Of a stretch of 64,000 bases of DNA, positions 53,934 through 62,968 are shown in pieces. The stretch's first letter is position 1; each line of letters starts with the position of its first letter. Under the pieces are notes generated by a model that was given only the letters and a program-made list of their open reading frames with translations, ran no database searches and was not told where the DNA came from. Source of the DNA: Thermococcus gammatolerans EJ3. Its GTDB lineage: Archaea > Methanobacteriota_B > Thermococci > Thermococcales > Thermococcaceae. A program made the translations under genes and the position numbers. The stretch lies in assembly GCF_000022365.1 (NCBI RefSeq), contig NC_012804.1, positions 1,178,001 to 1,242,000 of the forward strand. Reading direction: 5' to 3'.

Positions 53934-56072
53934 TTATTTTTTCCACTCCTTGCAGTTCATGTCGAGGCAAATCTCGTACTCCCTGCCTTTCTCGCGAATC
54001 TTCACAACTGGAGCGCCGTTGCAGCAGGTTTTTCCGGTGGGAATCACTTCTCCGCGCTGGAGGATTGGATAGGTGACGTTGCACTTCGGCCAGTTGGAAC
54101 AGCCGACGAAGCGCTTGCCGGTTTTCCTGTTGTATTTGAGAACCAAGTCGCCGCCGCACTTGGGGCACTTGCCGAGGACTAAGCGCTTCCTGGAAGACTC
54201 GGAGGACTTGGCGTTCTCACCCTTACTGGCACCTGACCTTGAGGAAGTCCCAGAGATCTCAGAGCTCTTTTCAACTTTCACGGAGTCCTTCGAGGTCGTC
54301 TCAAGGAGCATCTTTCCAATGTCCAGTTCTTTCTCCTTGAAGACCTTGAGGATTTTAATCAATTGCTCCTTGCTCTCCTCGATTACCTCGTCCCTCTTCG
54401 CCTTCCCGGCCATTATCTCCTCCATCTTTTCCTCGAAGGCCCTCGTGAGTTCAACGCTGACTATGTCGGGGACGTTCTTTTCTAGGGCTTCAACGACGCG
54501 CATTCCCAGCGGTGTAACTTTTATCTTCTTCTTGCCCTCGATGTAGCCCCTCTGGTAGAGAGTTTCCAAGATTTGCGCGCGCGTTGCCTTCGTGCCGATG
54601 CCCAAATCTTCCATTTTCTTGATTACTGCCGCCGGGGAATACCTCGCGGGAGGCTTGGTTTTCTTCTTCTCGCGCTTGATCTGGATAACCTTGACTGGCT
54701 CGCCTTCCTTGAACTGGGGAAGGATTACCTCGTCGAACTTGACGTATTTCCCATAGACCTTCAGCCAGCCCTCCTTGAGGGTTCTCGCACCGCTCAGGAT
54801 GAAGCGATGCCCGTTGGAGTTTATGATCACCCTCATGCTCTCCCTTACTGCCGGCTCCATGAAGAGCGCCAGAAAGCGCCTCACTATTAGGTCATAGAGG
54901 TTTTGCTCATCCTTTGTGAGCTCTCCAGGCTTTGGAAGCTCACCGGTGGGATAGATTGCCGGATGCGCCGGGTCTTCCTTCTTGCCCTCGACGGGCTTGA
55001 ACGTTCCCTTGCCTAAGAGCTCGTGGGCGAAGGGCTTGTACTCCGGCAACTTCGCGATGTTCTGCAGTATGGAGCGGAAGTTGAGGTTCTTGGGGAGCTT
55101 CTGTGAGCTTGTCCTCGGATAGCTTGAGAGCCCGCGCTCATACAGGCGCTGTGCGAGCTCTAAAGTCTTCTTCGGGCTGTAGCCGAAGGCCGAATATGCC
55201 TCCCTCTGAAGCGTTCCGAGGTCGAAGGGCACTGGTGGGTTCCTCTTCTGCTGTTTTACTTCAACTTTCTCAACGAAGGCCGGCCCCTTCTTGGCCTCGC
55301 TGACTATTCTCTTCGCCTCTTCCTCGTCCCATATCTTGTCCTTCTCGTAGGTCGCCGTGTACTGGCTGTTGTTTTTCTCAAGAATCATCTTGATGACCCA
55401 GTAGGGCTTCGGCTTGAAGTTCTGGATTTCCTTCTCGCGCTCGACTAGGAACTTTAGGGTTGGCCCCTGAACCCTGCCAGTGGAGAGAACCATCCACTTC
55501 CCGCTGGCGCGCTTTATTGCGGATGTTAAGGCCCTTGAAAGGTTCACGCCCCAGTACCAGTCGAGGACGTGGCGCGCTATTCCGGCATCGGCCATCCCGA
55601 AGTTTATCGTCGGCTCGAGGTTGTACCAGGCTTTGAGGAGGTCTTTTTTCGTTAAAGCGGAGAACTTCATGCGCTTGGCCTTTGATGGGTCAACACCGCA
55701 GGCGTATTTCAGAGCTGTATAACCGATGACCTCGCCCTCGGTGTCGTAGTCGCAGGCGACTATGAACTCGTCGGCGCGCTTGGCGAGTGTTGCCAAAGCC
55801 TTGATGTAATCTTTCGCATAGTTCTTGCCCTTTTCGGCGACGTAGACCGGCACCCATTCGATGTCAAAGACAGGGTAGCCGTAGGTTTTGGTTTTCGGGG
55901 CGAGGGAGAAGAGATGGCCGACGGCAGGGGCGACGATTACCTTCTTCCCGTCGCGGGTGAACTCGTAGTAACTCACCTTTCCTATCGTCTTCCTGACGGG
56001 CTTGCCCTCAGCCAAGGCGTAGGCGATTTTTCTCGCGACGTTGGGCTTTTCGGCTATGATGAGCGTGACCAT
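53934..56072 (-). CDS. topA: Type IA DNA topoisomerase
   Basis: Relaxes negatively supercoiled DNA or decatenates by single-strand passage. The TOPRIM domain lies at residues 1 to about 140 ([26 protein letters not shown]). The catalytic Tyr318 sits in [10 protein letters not shown], and the toroid domains follow, with [21 protein letters not shown]. From about 600 there is a low-complexity Ser/Lys linker and C-terminal zinc fingers ([10 protein letters not shown]...[12 protein letters not shown]). At 712 residues it matches archaeal topoisomerase I/III and has no reverse-gyrase helicase. A TTTTTATATCC box near 56100-56110 is its probable promoter. Confidence 0.95.
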   Translation of the reverse strand: MVTLIIAEKPNVARKIAYALAEGKPVRKTIGKVSYYEFTRDGKKVIVAPAVGHLFSLAPKTKTYGYPVFDIEWVPVYVAEKGKNYAKDYIKALATLAKRADEFIVACDYDTEGEVIGYTALKYACGVDPSKAKRMKFSALTKKDLLKAWYNLEPTINFGMADAGIARHVLDWYWGVNLSRALTSAIKRASGKWMVLSTGRVQGPTLKFLVEREKEIQNFKPKPYWVIKMILEKNNSQYTATYEKDKIWDEEEAKRIVSEAKKGPAFVEKVEVKQQKRNPPVPFDLGTLQREAYSAFGYSPKKTLELAQRLYERGLSSYPRTSSQKLPKNLNFRSILQNIAKLPEYKPFAHELLGKGTFKPVEGKKEDPAHPAIYPTGELPKPGELTKDEQNLYDLIVRRFLALFMEPAVRESMRVIINSNGHRFILSGARTLKEGWLKVYGKYVKFDEVILPQFKEGEPVKVIQIKREKKKTKPPARYSPAAVIKKMEDLGIGTKATRAQILETLYQRGYIEGKKKIKVTPLGMRVVEALEKNVPDIVSVELTRAFEEKMEEIMAGKAKRDEVIEESKEQLIKILKVFKEKELDIGKMLLETTSKDSVKVEKSSEISGTSSRSGASKGENAKSSESSRKRLVLGKCPKCGGDLVLKYNRKTGKRFVGCSNWPKCNVTYPILQRGEVIPTGKTCCNGAPVVKIREKGREYEICLDMNCKEWKK

Positions 56073-56270
56073 GAGGCATCCTGAGTGTGTGGGATCGGGG
56101 ATATAAAAATCCTACTGACACCCGGTTTAGGTTTTTCATGTGTGAAACGAAACGTCCCGAGGTCAGGGATGAGAGACTCCAACAAAACCGCCTGTTTTAA
56201 AGTGTACGGAATTGCATGGCCTCTTGAATAGTTAACATTTTGATCAAACTTTTTGCCAGAAAAGTTTCTG

Positions 56271-56378
56271 TGGTGCCGGGGCGGGGCTTTGAACCCCGGA
56301 CCTCTCGGTTTCTCAGGCTCCCCCGAAGGGGAGCGGCCCTATGAGCCGAGCGCTCTGACCAGGCTAAGCTACCCCGGC
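56271..56378 (-). tRNA. Intron-containing tRNA-Met (CAU)
   Basis: On the minus strand the acceptor GCCGGGG pairs with CCCCGGC, followed by ACCA encoded in the gene. The D arm is GCTT/GAGC, the anticodon stem CTCGG/CCGAG with loop CTCATA...A giving anticodon CAU, and the T arm CGGGG-TTCAAAG-CCCCG. About 30 bases are inserted after position 37; they form their own hairpin (CTCCCC-TTC-GGGGAG). Elongator tRNA-Met of Pyrococcus and Thermococcus carries an intron at this place, so this is elongator rather than initiator. Confidence 0.95.
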
Positions 56379-56435
56379 ACGGCCCGAGCGCTCGACCTAT
56401 ACCTTTCGGAAGAGCTTTTTAAATCTTTCGATGCC

Positions 56436-57182
56436 TTAAAGCTTGAAAATGCCGAGGAGCCAGATGCCTATCGCGATGAGCAAAAGCCCAGCGATAACCG
56501 AAAGCTCCGCCGAATGCCTCACCATCGCCCTCGAGAACTCCTTGCTCTCCCTCAAGCTCCCCATCGCGAACAGTATCGTGAGCAGGGGGAGGACGAATAT
56601 CAGGTTGTAGAGGGCGAGGAGGAGAAATACCATCGCGGTCGATGATCTAGCTATAACGGCCGCGTAGACGAGGTAGGGGCCGGCGGAGCACGGGAGGAGG
56701 GTCGTGGAAACACTGATCCCCAGTATAAGCGCCCCTATGACGGTCGTATCTGTGGAGAACATCTTCCTGCGAAGGGCCCTCTTGTCACCGGTCCTCGAGC
56801 GCTCTGCTATCCCAGTTGCTATGGTGTAGATGCCAAAGGCTATCGCAAAGTAGCCGGCCCACCTGAGGGGAATCCTGCCGGCTATGAACGTCAGGCCCAG
56901 CCCAAGGGTGTAGTACGAGATGTAGACGGCGATGACAAAGGATAGGCCGACGAGGTAGAGCCTCCTCTTATCCACGCCCTTCACCGAGAGCGCGATGAGG
57001 AAGAGGGTGTACACCGCGAAGGTGCACGGATTGACGGAATCGGTCAGAGCCAGAGAAAGGAACTGCGGTATAAAGTATGCCATGCCTATCAGGGAAAGAA
57101 CGACAGCACTTATCCCGAAGGACAGCACGATTATCAGGAGCAGGTACTTGAACTCCCCCCTGCGCAGGATTTCCGCCGGCAT
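56436..57182 (-). CDS. CcdA/DsbD-like thiol-disulfide membrane transporter
   Basis: Membrane protein of 248 residues with six to seven helices. The two reactive cysteines of the CcdA family are visible: SVNPCTFAVYTLF in the first helical pair and STTLLPCSAGPYLV in the second half, related by the inverted repeat of the family. It carries electrons from cytoplasmic thiol proteins (here perhaps PDO) across the membrane. ATG at 57182 near CTGGTATC; the frame is open to 57311, but a canonical SurR site at 57221-57237 lies in that stretch, which supports the shorter start. Confidence 0.85.
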   Translation of the reverse strand: MPAEILRRGEFKYLLLIIVLSFGISAVVLSLIGMAYFIPQFLSLALTDSVNPCTFAVYTLFLIALSVKGVDKRRLYLVGLSFVIAVYISYYTLGLGLTFIAGRIPLRWAGYFAIAFGIYTIATGIAERSRTGDKRALRRKMFSTDTTVIGALILGISVSTTLLPCSAGPYLVYAAVIARSSTAMVFLLLALYNLIFVLPLLTILFAMGSLRESKEFSRAMVRHSAELSVIAGLLLIAIGIWLLGIFKL

Positions 57183-57220
57183 GATACCAGCTAAGGAAGG
57201 GCCGATATTAGGTTTTCCTA

Positions 57221-57237
57221 AACCGATGGTTCTCAAC
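57221..57237 (-). promoter_or_regulatory. SurR operator upstream of the CcdA-like gene
   Basis: On the minus strand the sequence is GTTGAGAACCATCGGTT, an exact GTTn3AACn5GTT. It lies 39-55 bases upstream of the start codon and just upstream of a CCTAATATC TATA-like element, the position of an activator. A partial second site lies at 57265-57281. An 11-bp inverted repeat TTTCCTAAACC (57214-57224) with GGTTTAGGAAA (57272-57282) frames the region. Confidence 0.75.
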
Positions 57238-57322
57238 CTCAGGAGTTTGAACGCTAGCATCTTCAACCTAAGGTTTAGGAAACCCATAAAATCCGGCCGG
57301 CTGAGACTCAAGCGGTGGGAGC

Positions 57323-57616
57323 ATGATCATCTCAAAACCCTGCGTCACGATGAAGGGCGTCGTCATTGGGGCCTACTCGTGGGAGAGGAGGATAAAGCTC
57401 GACCTGAAGAAAACGGCCGAGTGTTTGAAGGAGAGGGGCTACGCCGTCAAGAAGCTCCTGCCCGGGATGATGCTCATCGTTGAGATGGAGGGCTATGAGG
57501 TGAGCGTTTACCCGAGCGGGAAGATAATTGTCAAGCTCTTAGAGGACGCCAAAAAGGGTGAGGAAATCGCGAGGATTGTTTACGACTGCGCTGGAGTTCT
57601 GGAGGTGGTAGCGTGA
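57323..57616 (+). CDS. Small conserved protein upstream of cysteine desulfurase
   Basis: A 97-residue alpha/beta protein that I cannot name. It resembles half of a TBP-like or KH-like fold (KLLPGMMLIVEMEGYEVSVYPSGKIIVKLLEDAKKGEE), with cysteines at positions 7, 33 and 89. It overlaps the cysteine desulfurase gene by four bases and shares a divergent control region with the CcdA-like gene, suggesting a role in sulfur or redox metabolism. ATG at 57323 behind GGTGGGAGC. Confidence 0.7.
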   Translation: MIISKPCVTMKGVVIGAYSWERRIKLDLKKTAECLKERGYAVKKLLPGMMLIVEMEGYEVSVYPSGKIIVKLLEDAKKGEEIARIVYDCAGVLEVVA

Positions 57617-58812
57617 GGATTCCCGAAGATGTAAGAAAGGACATCCCGCTGACGAGCGAGGTGATTTATTTCGACAACACGGCCACTTCGCTCACGCCCA
57701 AACCTGTTGTGGAGGCGATGAACGAGTACTACCTCAGATACCGCGCCAACGTCCACAGAGGTGTTCACAGACTCTCCCAGATGGCGACGCACAGGTACGA
57801 GGAGAGCAGGAAGGTGGTTGCGGACTTCATCAACGCGAAGTTCGAGGAGGTGGTTTTCACCAAGAACACGAGCGAGAGCCTTAACCTTGTGGCTCTCGGC
57901 CTTGAGGGCATCTTCAGGCCCGGAGATAAGATAGTAACGACTCCCTACGAGCACCACTCGGATTTGCTCCCCTGGCAGAGATTAGCTAAAAAGCTCGATC
58001 TCAGGCTTGAGTTCATCGAAGGGGACGACGAGGGCAACCTCGATTTAAGCGATGCGGAAAAGAAGATTAAGGGAGCCAAGCTCGTCGCGGTCCAGCACGT
58101 CTCCAACGCGCTTGGCGTCATCCATGAGGTCGAAGAACTCGGAAGGATTGCGAAGGAGGAAGGGGCGATATTCGTCGTCGATGCCGCTCAGAGCGTAGGC
58201 CACATGGAGGTAGACGTTAAAAAGCTCCATGCGGACTTTTTAGCTTTCTCGGGCCACAAGGGGCCGATGGGGCCGACTGGAATTGGAGTGCTCTACATCA
58301 ACGAGGAGTTCTTCGACGTCTTCGAGCCGCCGCTAATCGGAGGTGGAACGATTGAGGACGTTTCCCTCGACGGTTACAAGCTGACCGAGCCGCCGGAGCG
58401 CTTTGAAGCGGGAACGCCGAACATAGGGGGAGCGATAGGCCTCGCCGCGGGAATAAGGTACATAGAGAAGATTGGGATAGACAAAATCGAGAGGCAGGAG
58501 AGGAAGCTCGTTAAGAGAACCACCGAGGGACTTGATGAGCTCGAAATCCCCTGGTACGGGCCGAGGAACCTCGATAAGCACGCTGGAGTCGTTAGCTTCA
58601 ACGTCCCGCCGCTCCACCCGCACGACGTCGCGGCGATACTGGATGAGAACAATATAATGGTTCGCTCGGGCCACCACTGTGCCTTACCAGTTATGAAAAA
58701 GCTGGGGATAGACGGGACGGTGAGGGCTTCGTTCCACGTCTACAACAGCCTTGAGGAAGTTGAGACGTTCCTTGGAGTCATGGAGGTGCTTGTAAAAAGT
58801 TTGAGGGGTTAG
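57613..58812 (+). CDS. Cysteine desulfurase, SufS/CsdA type
   Basis: Pyridoxal-phosphate enzyme that takes sulfur from cysteine for iron-sulfur clusters and thiolation. The PLP lysine is Lys216 in SGHKGPMGPTG, DAAQSVGH holds the cofactor ring, and the persulfide cysteine is Cys356 in SGHHCALP, typical of group II enzymes. 399 residues. It starts at GTG 57613 behind GGAGGTGG, coupled to the small protein upstream. No SufE or SufU partner is adjacent. Confidence 0.93.
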   Translation: MRIPEDVRKDIPLTSEVIYFDNTATSLTPKPVVEAMNEYYLRYRANVHRGVHRLSQMATHRYEESRKVVADFINAKFEEVVFTKNTSESLNLVALGLEGIFRPGDKIVTTPYEHHSDLLPWQRLAKKLDLRLEFIEGDDEGNLDLSDAEKKIKGAKLVAVQHVSNALGVIHEVEELGRIAKEEGAIFVVDAAQSVGHMEVDVKKLHADFLAFSGHKGPMGPTGIGVLYINEEFFDVFEPPLIGGGTIEDVSLDGYKLTEPPERFEAGTPNIGGAIGLAAGIRYIEKIGIDKIERQERKLVKRTTEGLDELEIPWYGPRNLDKHAGVVSFNVPPLHPHDVAAILDENNIMVRSGHHCALPVMKKLGIDGTVRASFHVYNSLEEVETFLGVMEVLVKSLRG

Positions 58813-59708
58813 ATGTGCAACTCCCCCAGCTCCACGTTTATCGTCTCGGGTGTGCGGTAGATGAACGCTCCCTGACCTTTGAGAACGTGCCTCCTCATCG
58901 GACCCGGGGGGACGCCGTTGGCCTCGTAGATCATACTCTGAACATCCGGGTCGTGGTAGAGAAGCAGAACCGGACCGGATATGTTCAGTAGGGAATCGGG
59001 GGCGTATTCGCTGGCTATGACGGTTGCCCTCTTAAGGGCGGGCTTTGTTAGGAGGGGAAGTCCCGCGCCTCCTGCTGTGGTGTACGTTAAAACCGCTGCG
59101 TCGTTGAGGCCCACCATGACTTTCTTTCTCTTCTCAACGGCGGCCGCGAGTATCAGGAAAGCGTTTCCGACGAGGGTTATGCTGTGGGCGTCCCCAAAGT
59201 CCACGAGGATGTTTTGGCCGAGTTCCGGCACTTCGCCCGAGTAGAGGAGCTGATCTATGGCCGTGTAGCTCTCCGCGATTACCTCGGAGTACTTTTGACC
59301 GGCCTTCAGCGCTTCCGGGACGCTTTCAACTTTCCCGGCCAGGATATCAGAGTAGAGGGTCTCGGTGAGTGCCCGGTCAAGCCCGTAAATGGTCTGTACT
59401 ATCGTAGCGGCGGTGTAGAAGTCAAAGTAACCCTTTTCGGCCATCTTTACTGGGTCGAGGCCGCTTGGCTGTGTATCCCGGATTTTGAGGACAGTATCGA
59501 AGCCCACTCCATCAAAACTTCCCTTCGTGTCAAAAATTATCCTTGAGTATCCCTTCTTATGGTACTCCCCCGCCAGGTACCCAAGGGCTTTGTCGGGGAA
59601 CGCCTCCATTCCGAATACTTTCAGAGTCCTGCCGTGGTAGGCGGGGTCGTAAAAGACGTCTTCACCTTCCCTCTCAAACAGCTTAACGGCTATTCTACTG
59701 TACCTCAT
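58809..59708 (-). CDS. Conserved hypothetical protein (possibly degenerate ATPase-like)
   Basis: A 299-residue protein without membrane helices that I cannot assign. It alternates strands and helices (RIIFDTKGSFDG, NILVDFGDAHSITLVGNAFLILAAAVEKRKKVMVGLND, GPVLLLYHDPDVQSM), giving the impression of a HerA/FtsK-like or RecA-like fold, but no Walker A is present. The C-terminal region has GVPPGPMRRHVLKGQGAFIYRT. ATG at 59708 behind GGTGGACTCC. It overlaps the cysteine desulfurase by four bases at their ends. It is preceded by the NAD-kinase-like gene on the same strand. Confidence 0.55.
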   Translation of the reverse strand: MRYSRIAVKLFEREGEDVFYDPAYHGRTLKVFGMEAFPDKALGYLAGEYHKKGYSRIIFDTKGSFDGVGFDTVLKIRDTQPSGLDPVKMAEKGYFDFYTAATIVQTIYGLDRALTETLYSDILAGKVESVPEALKAGQKYSEVIAESYTAIDQLLYSGEVPELGQNILVDFGDAHSITLVGNAFLILAAAVEKRKKVMVGLNDAAVLTYTTAGGAGLPLLTKPALKRATVIASEYAPDSLLNISGPVLLLYHDPDVQSMIYEANGVPPGPMRRHVLKGQGAFIYRTPETINVELGELHI

Positions 59709-59754
59709 GGAGTCCACCGATCCATCCTGGTGAACAAACTATAAACGGCTTCCG

Positions 59755-60897
59755 CTAGATTACCTTGACCATTCTCTCTCTCCAGGGACCCACCCTGACC
59801 CTGATGTAGCCCCTGAACTTCTCATCAACTTCCCTGTCGCCGGTGTAGACCCTCACAAAGCCGTCCTTGACCTTGGAGGGAGTTGCAATGACTATTATGT
59901 TCTCCTTTGGAACGTGCCTCAGAACCTCCGCGGAGAACTGCTGGTTCCCCCTGCCGAATAGGAAGTTAAGGCCCCCGATGACGGTGACGATGATCTTCGG
60001 GTTTCTCTCAGCAAACTTGAGGAGATCCTTCTCGGCCGCATCCTTCACGAGGAGCCGGGCCTTGCCGTCCTTTATCTCGACTACGTCAACGCCGAGGAGC
60101 GTTCCGTCTATACCCAGCCGGTCCTTGAGCTTCTTTATGGTTGAACCTGCCCCCAAGAAGTAGACGCCATCTTCCAGCTCCTCGGCGAGTGCCTCTATTG
60201 TTGCGTCGACGTCTTCGGCCTCGTCAGTTTTCGCGGGCTCCTTCGCCCCCTGGAGGAGCATCTCAACGTGGGGCGTGAGGGCCTTTCCGTAGTGCTTTGG
60301 CCTTACTTCATCGCGCCTGAAGGCGTTCTCATCGAGGTCCATCACGTCCCTCTCAATTAACGCTGCGTTTCCCCTGATGAACTCAACGAGCAGCCTAGCC
60401 GCATCCTCCGGGGATGCCGCAAAGACCCCGGAGAACATCTTAACGCCAGTCGGAATACCGAGGATTGGAATCCTTTTTCCGACGACGCTGAAGACGTCCC
60501 TCGCTGTTCCGTCCCCGCCTGCAAAGAGAATCAGCTCAATCCTCCCCAGCATTTCGCGGGCGAGCTCCTTTGTGTCCTCCGGGGTCGTGTCGGGTATCCT
60601 TACGCCAAGAACCTCCCGGTAGCCCACTTCCCTGTGCCTGATGACCTCGAAGGGGAATTCAAATTCCCTCAAAACGTTTTCTCCAAGGGGGCCCGGCCCC
60701 GTCAGAAACTCAAGCTTCCCGGCCTCTTCATAGCCGCTCAGCTCCCGCAGGAAGAGCCTTGCGAAATCCTCCGCGATGGGCCTCGCACCCCTCCTTATCG
60801 CTTCCTCCACGACGCCGTCTGTTCCCTTCAGGGCGACCCTTCCGCCCATCCCCGCTATGGGGTTGACTATGAACCCGATTCTCATCCTTTCTTTCAT
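59755..60897 (-). CDS. ATP-NAD kinase-like protein (COG3199 type)
   Basis: A 380-residue protein of the NAD kinase/diacylglycerol kinase superfamily. The N-terminal GFIVNPIAGMGGRVALKGTDG, the central FAGGDGTARDV nucleotide-binding motif and ILGIPTGVKMFSGVFA are typical of the archaeal family annotated as ATP-NAD kinase-like. A second domain with VIGGLNFLFGRGNQQFS follows. Substrate unproven. Two possible ATG starts, 60897 and 60885, cannot be separated with confidence. Confidence 0.82.
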   Translation of the reverse strand: MKERMRIGFIVNPIAGMGGRVALKGTDGVVEEAIRRGARPIAEDFARLFLRELSGYEEAGKLEFLTGPGPLGENVLREFEFPFEVIRHREVGYREVLGVRIPDTTPEDTKELAREMLGRIELILFAGGDGTARDVFSVVGKRIPILGIPTGVKMFSGVFAASPEDAARLLVEFIRGNAALIERDVMDLDENAFRRDEVRPKHYGKALTPHVEMLLQGAKEPAKTDEAEDVDATIEALAEELEDGVYFLGAGSTIKKLKDRLGIDGTLLGVDVVEIKDGKARLLVKDAAEKDLLKFAERNPKIIVTVIGGLNFLFGRGNQQFSAEVLRHVPKENIIVIATPSKVKDGFVRVYTGDREVDEKFRGYIRVRVGPWRERMVKVI

Positions 60898-60937
60898 TCC
60901 TATCCCCGTCGAATTTATGAGCGAGGGCTTAAAGGTT

Positions 60938-62386
60938 TCACCTCATGTACTTCCTCGCGAAGACCGTGAGGAACACCGCCCACATGAACATTCCGAAGAG
61001 CGCTTCGAGCGATGCTATTGCCCGCCCAACGCCCACCGGATGGTAGTCCCCATAACCGAGGGTCGTCGCTGTCACTATGCTAAAGTACTCGTAGTCGAGG
61101 AAGCCCATACTGCTTGAGAGTCCCCGAACGCTCCCCGTCAGGAAAAATAGGATCGGGAAGAAAACGTTGACCGCGGCCAGCCATATCAGTATCGGCCTCT
61201 TCCAGTCGGTTCCGTATTTGCATGTCAAATCTGCGAAAAGCCATTCGAAGAGTATCTCCATCTTTTTAAGAAGCTTCCTCCATCCCCTTCTCCTCGCAGA
61301 GGCCTTTATCTTCCTCTTGGCGACCATCTCAAGGTAGTAGTACTCGTCGGCCTTTTCAAAGTCCCCGCTCCGCTCCCAGCTCGTTCTGGCGAGGCGATAG
61401 AAGACCTCCTCCGCGTGGGGACTGTTGAACTGACAGTCCTCCACGATAACGAAGCCCTCAACGTTGAGCTCCAACAGTAAAGTTGGAAGGACAGTGAGGT
61501 TCCAGGTCGGCGATATCACGAGCGTTGATCTGCGCAGGATGAAGTTGCTCTCGATGCGGACGTGAACGAACTCCGGCGAGAGGAGCCTGCTCTGCCTTAT
61601 CTCGACGTGGCCGAAGACCTCAAGGTTTTCCAGGGTTAACCTTCCGGAGAAGCCCCTCACGGTGAGCCTGACCTGCCTCTTGAACCTCGGAGCTGTGTCG
61701 AAGCGTACGTCCCTCAGAACGAGCTCTCTCGCCCTGACCATCCGGGCTTTCCCCTCGGATACGCTGACGCCGTGCTCCTCGAGGATTTTCCTGAGGAGGG
61801 GGTAGCGGGTGTTTATCCCGATCTTCCTCACGTTCTTGAGGCCCGATATCTCGATGAATCCTATGATCTCCTTTCTCTCCCCGTATGCCGCCTCTTCTCC
61901 TCCTTCTCCCCCACCAACGTAGCGGGTGGAGTTTACCATGAGGTACTTAACGTCGGAATCGCGGACGGCTATGTGGCCGCTGAAATCAACACGGAGTATG
62001 TTGAGGCCGAACACCTTCGAGTCCTTGAACAGGAGAACTTCCAGTTTCGTGTCAAATACAATGACCCTCTCTATCGTCGAACCGACCACCACGAGACCCT
62101 TGATGGAAGAGCCGTCCACTATGAGGTTCTTGATGTGGGAGTTTCTAAAGACGAGCACCCTCTCGGATGTGAAGTCCTTTATCGTAACGTCGTACAGGTA
62201 AACTCCCTCAAAATAGCTCTGACCGGCCTTGAGTCTCTCCGCGAACTTCTCGGCCTTGATCCGCTTTATCTCTTCACCGAGAAGTCGCTCGCCCTCATCG
62301 TAGGGAATATGGAGGGGACAGTACTTCGATCCCTCAACCGGCTTTAGCCTGCACTTTTTCCCGTTGCTGTAGACGTACTCACACAG
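60938..62386 (-). CDS. Potassium-channel protein with zinc-binding N-terminus and beta-helix-like region, probable CTG start
   Basis: Probable two-helix potassium channel. The last 100 residues contain membrane helix PILIWLAAVNVFFPILFFL, the selectivity filter TTLGYGDYHP and a second helix ALFGMFMWAVFLTVF. Before them lies a long beta-helix or pentapeptide-like region. Frame analysis shows convincing protein upstream of the first standard start (GTG 62158): a cysteine motif CEYVYSNGKKCRLKP...YCPLH and helices up to 62386, where CTG precedes TGT GAG and follows GGGGGGAG by five bases. No ATG, GTG or TTG exists in that part. From CTG the protein has 482 residues. It follows the GNAT gene directly. 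Confidence 0.75.
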   Translation of the reverse strand: MCEYVYSNGKKCRLKPVEGSKYCPLHIPYDEGERLLGEEIKRIKAEKFAERLKAGQSYFEGVYLYDVTIKDFTSERVLVFRNSHIKNLIVDGSSIKGLVVVGSTIERVIVFDTKLEVLLFKDSKVFGLNILRVDFSGHIAVRDSDVKYLMVNSTRYVGGGEGGEEAAYGERKEIIGFIEISGLKNVRKIGINTRYPLLRKILEEHGVSVSEGKARMVRARELVLRDVRFDTAPRFKRQVRLTVRGFSGRLTLENLEVFGHVEIRQSRLLSPEFVHVRIESNFILRRSTLVISPTWNLTVLPTLLLELNVEGFVIVEDCQFNSPHAEEVFYRLARTSWERSGDFEKADEYYYLEMVAKRKIKASARRRGWRKLLKKMEILFEWLFADLTCKYGTDWKRPILIWLAAVNVFFPILFFLTGSVRGLSSSMGFLDYEYFSIVTATTLGYGDYHPVGVGRAIASLEALFGMFMWAVFLTVFARKYMR

Positions 62387-62388
62387 CG

Positions 62389-62922
62389 CTACTCCCCCCT
62401 GAAGAGTTCATAGATCAGGACGTCCACGAAGCCTTCCCCCGGAACGTACTGGTGTTTTCTCAGCCTGCCAACGAGCCTGAATCCGTTCTTTTCGAGAACA
62501 CGGGCAGAGGCTACGTTTGAACTGAAAACACGGGCGTAGAGCTTTCTGAGGTTGAGCCACTCGAAGGCGTATGTGATCGCGAGAGAAACGGCCTCGGTCG
62601 CATAACCCTTCCCCCAGTGCTCCGGCCCGAGGAAGTAACCAAGCTCGGCGTTTCCACTGTGGAGATCAACGTTATGGAGGCCGATGAGGCCGAGGAGCGT
62701 CTTTTCCTCGTTCTTTATGATGGCAAAGACCTTCTCTCTCGCCTTTTCCCGCCTTATTGCCTCATACCACTCCATCTCGTCCTCGAAGAAAAAGATCTCG
62801 TGGGGTTTCGTGAGGTATCTCCTGACGGCCCTGTCGTTGTACCACCTCCACAGCAGGTGAACGTCCTCTCTCATCGGGACGGCGAGGCTGACTTTCCTCC
62901 CCTCGAGTATGGTCGGCCTCAT
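62389..62922 (-). CDS. GNAT-family N-acetyltransferase (RimJ/RimL-like)
   Basis: A 177-residue acetyltransferase. The acetyl-CoA binding motif is visible in ELGYFLGPEHWGKGYATEAVSLAI, then RVFSSNVASARVLEKNGFRLVGRLR, the C-terminal motif of the RimJ/SpeG group. The substrate is unknown; protein N-termini, ribosomal proteins or polyamines are possible. The ATG at 62922 has AGGTGCTTGCG before it. It is the first gene of a leftward operon with the channel protein. Confidence 0.9.
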   Translation of the reverse strand: MRPTILEGRKVSLAVPMREDVHLLWRWYNDRAVRRYLTKPHEIFFFEDEMEWYEAIRREKAREKVFAIIKNEEKTLLGLIGLHNVDLHSGNAELGYFLGPEHWGKGYATEAVSLAITYAFEWLNLRKLYARVFSSNVASARVLEKNGFRLVGRLRKHQYVPGEGFVDVLIYELFRGE

Positions 62923-62968
62923 CGCAAGCACCTTAAACTTAAAAGGGTCGTCCCGTATTTAAAACTTG

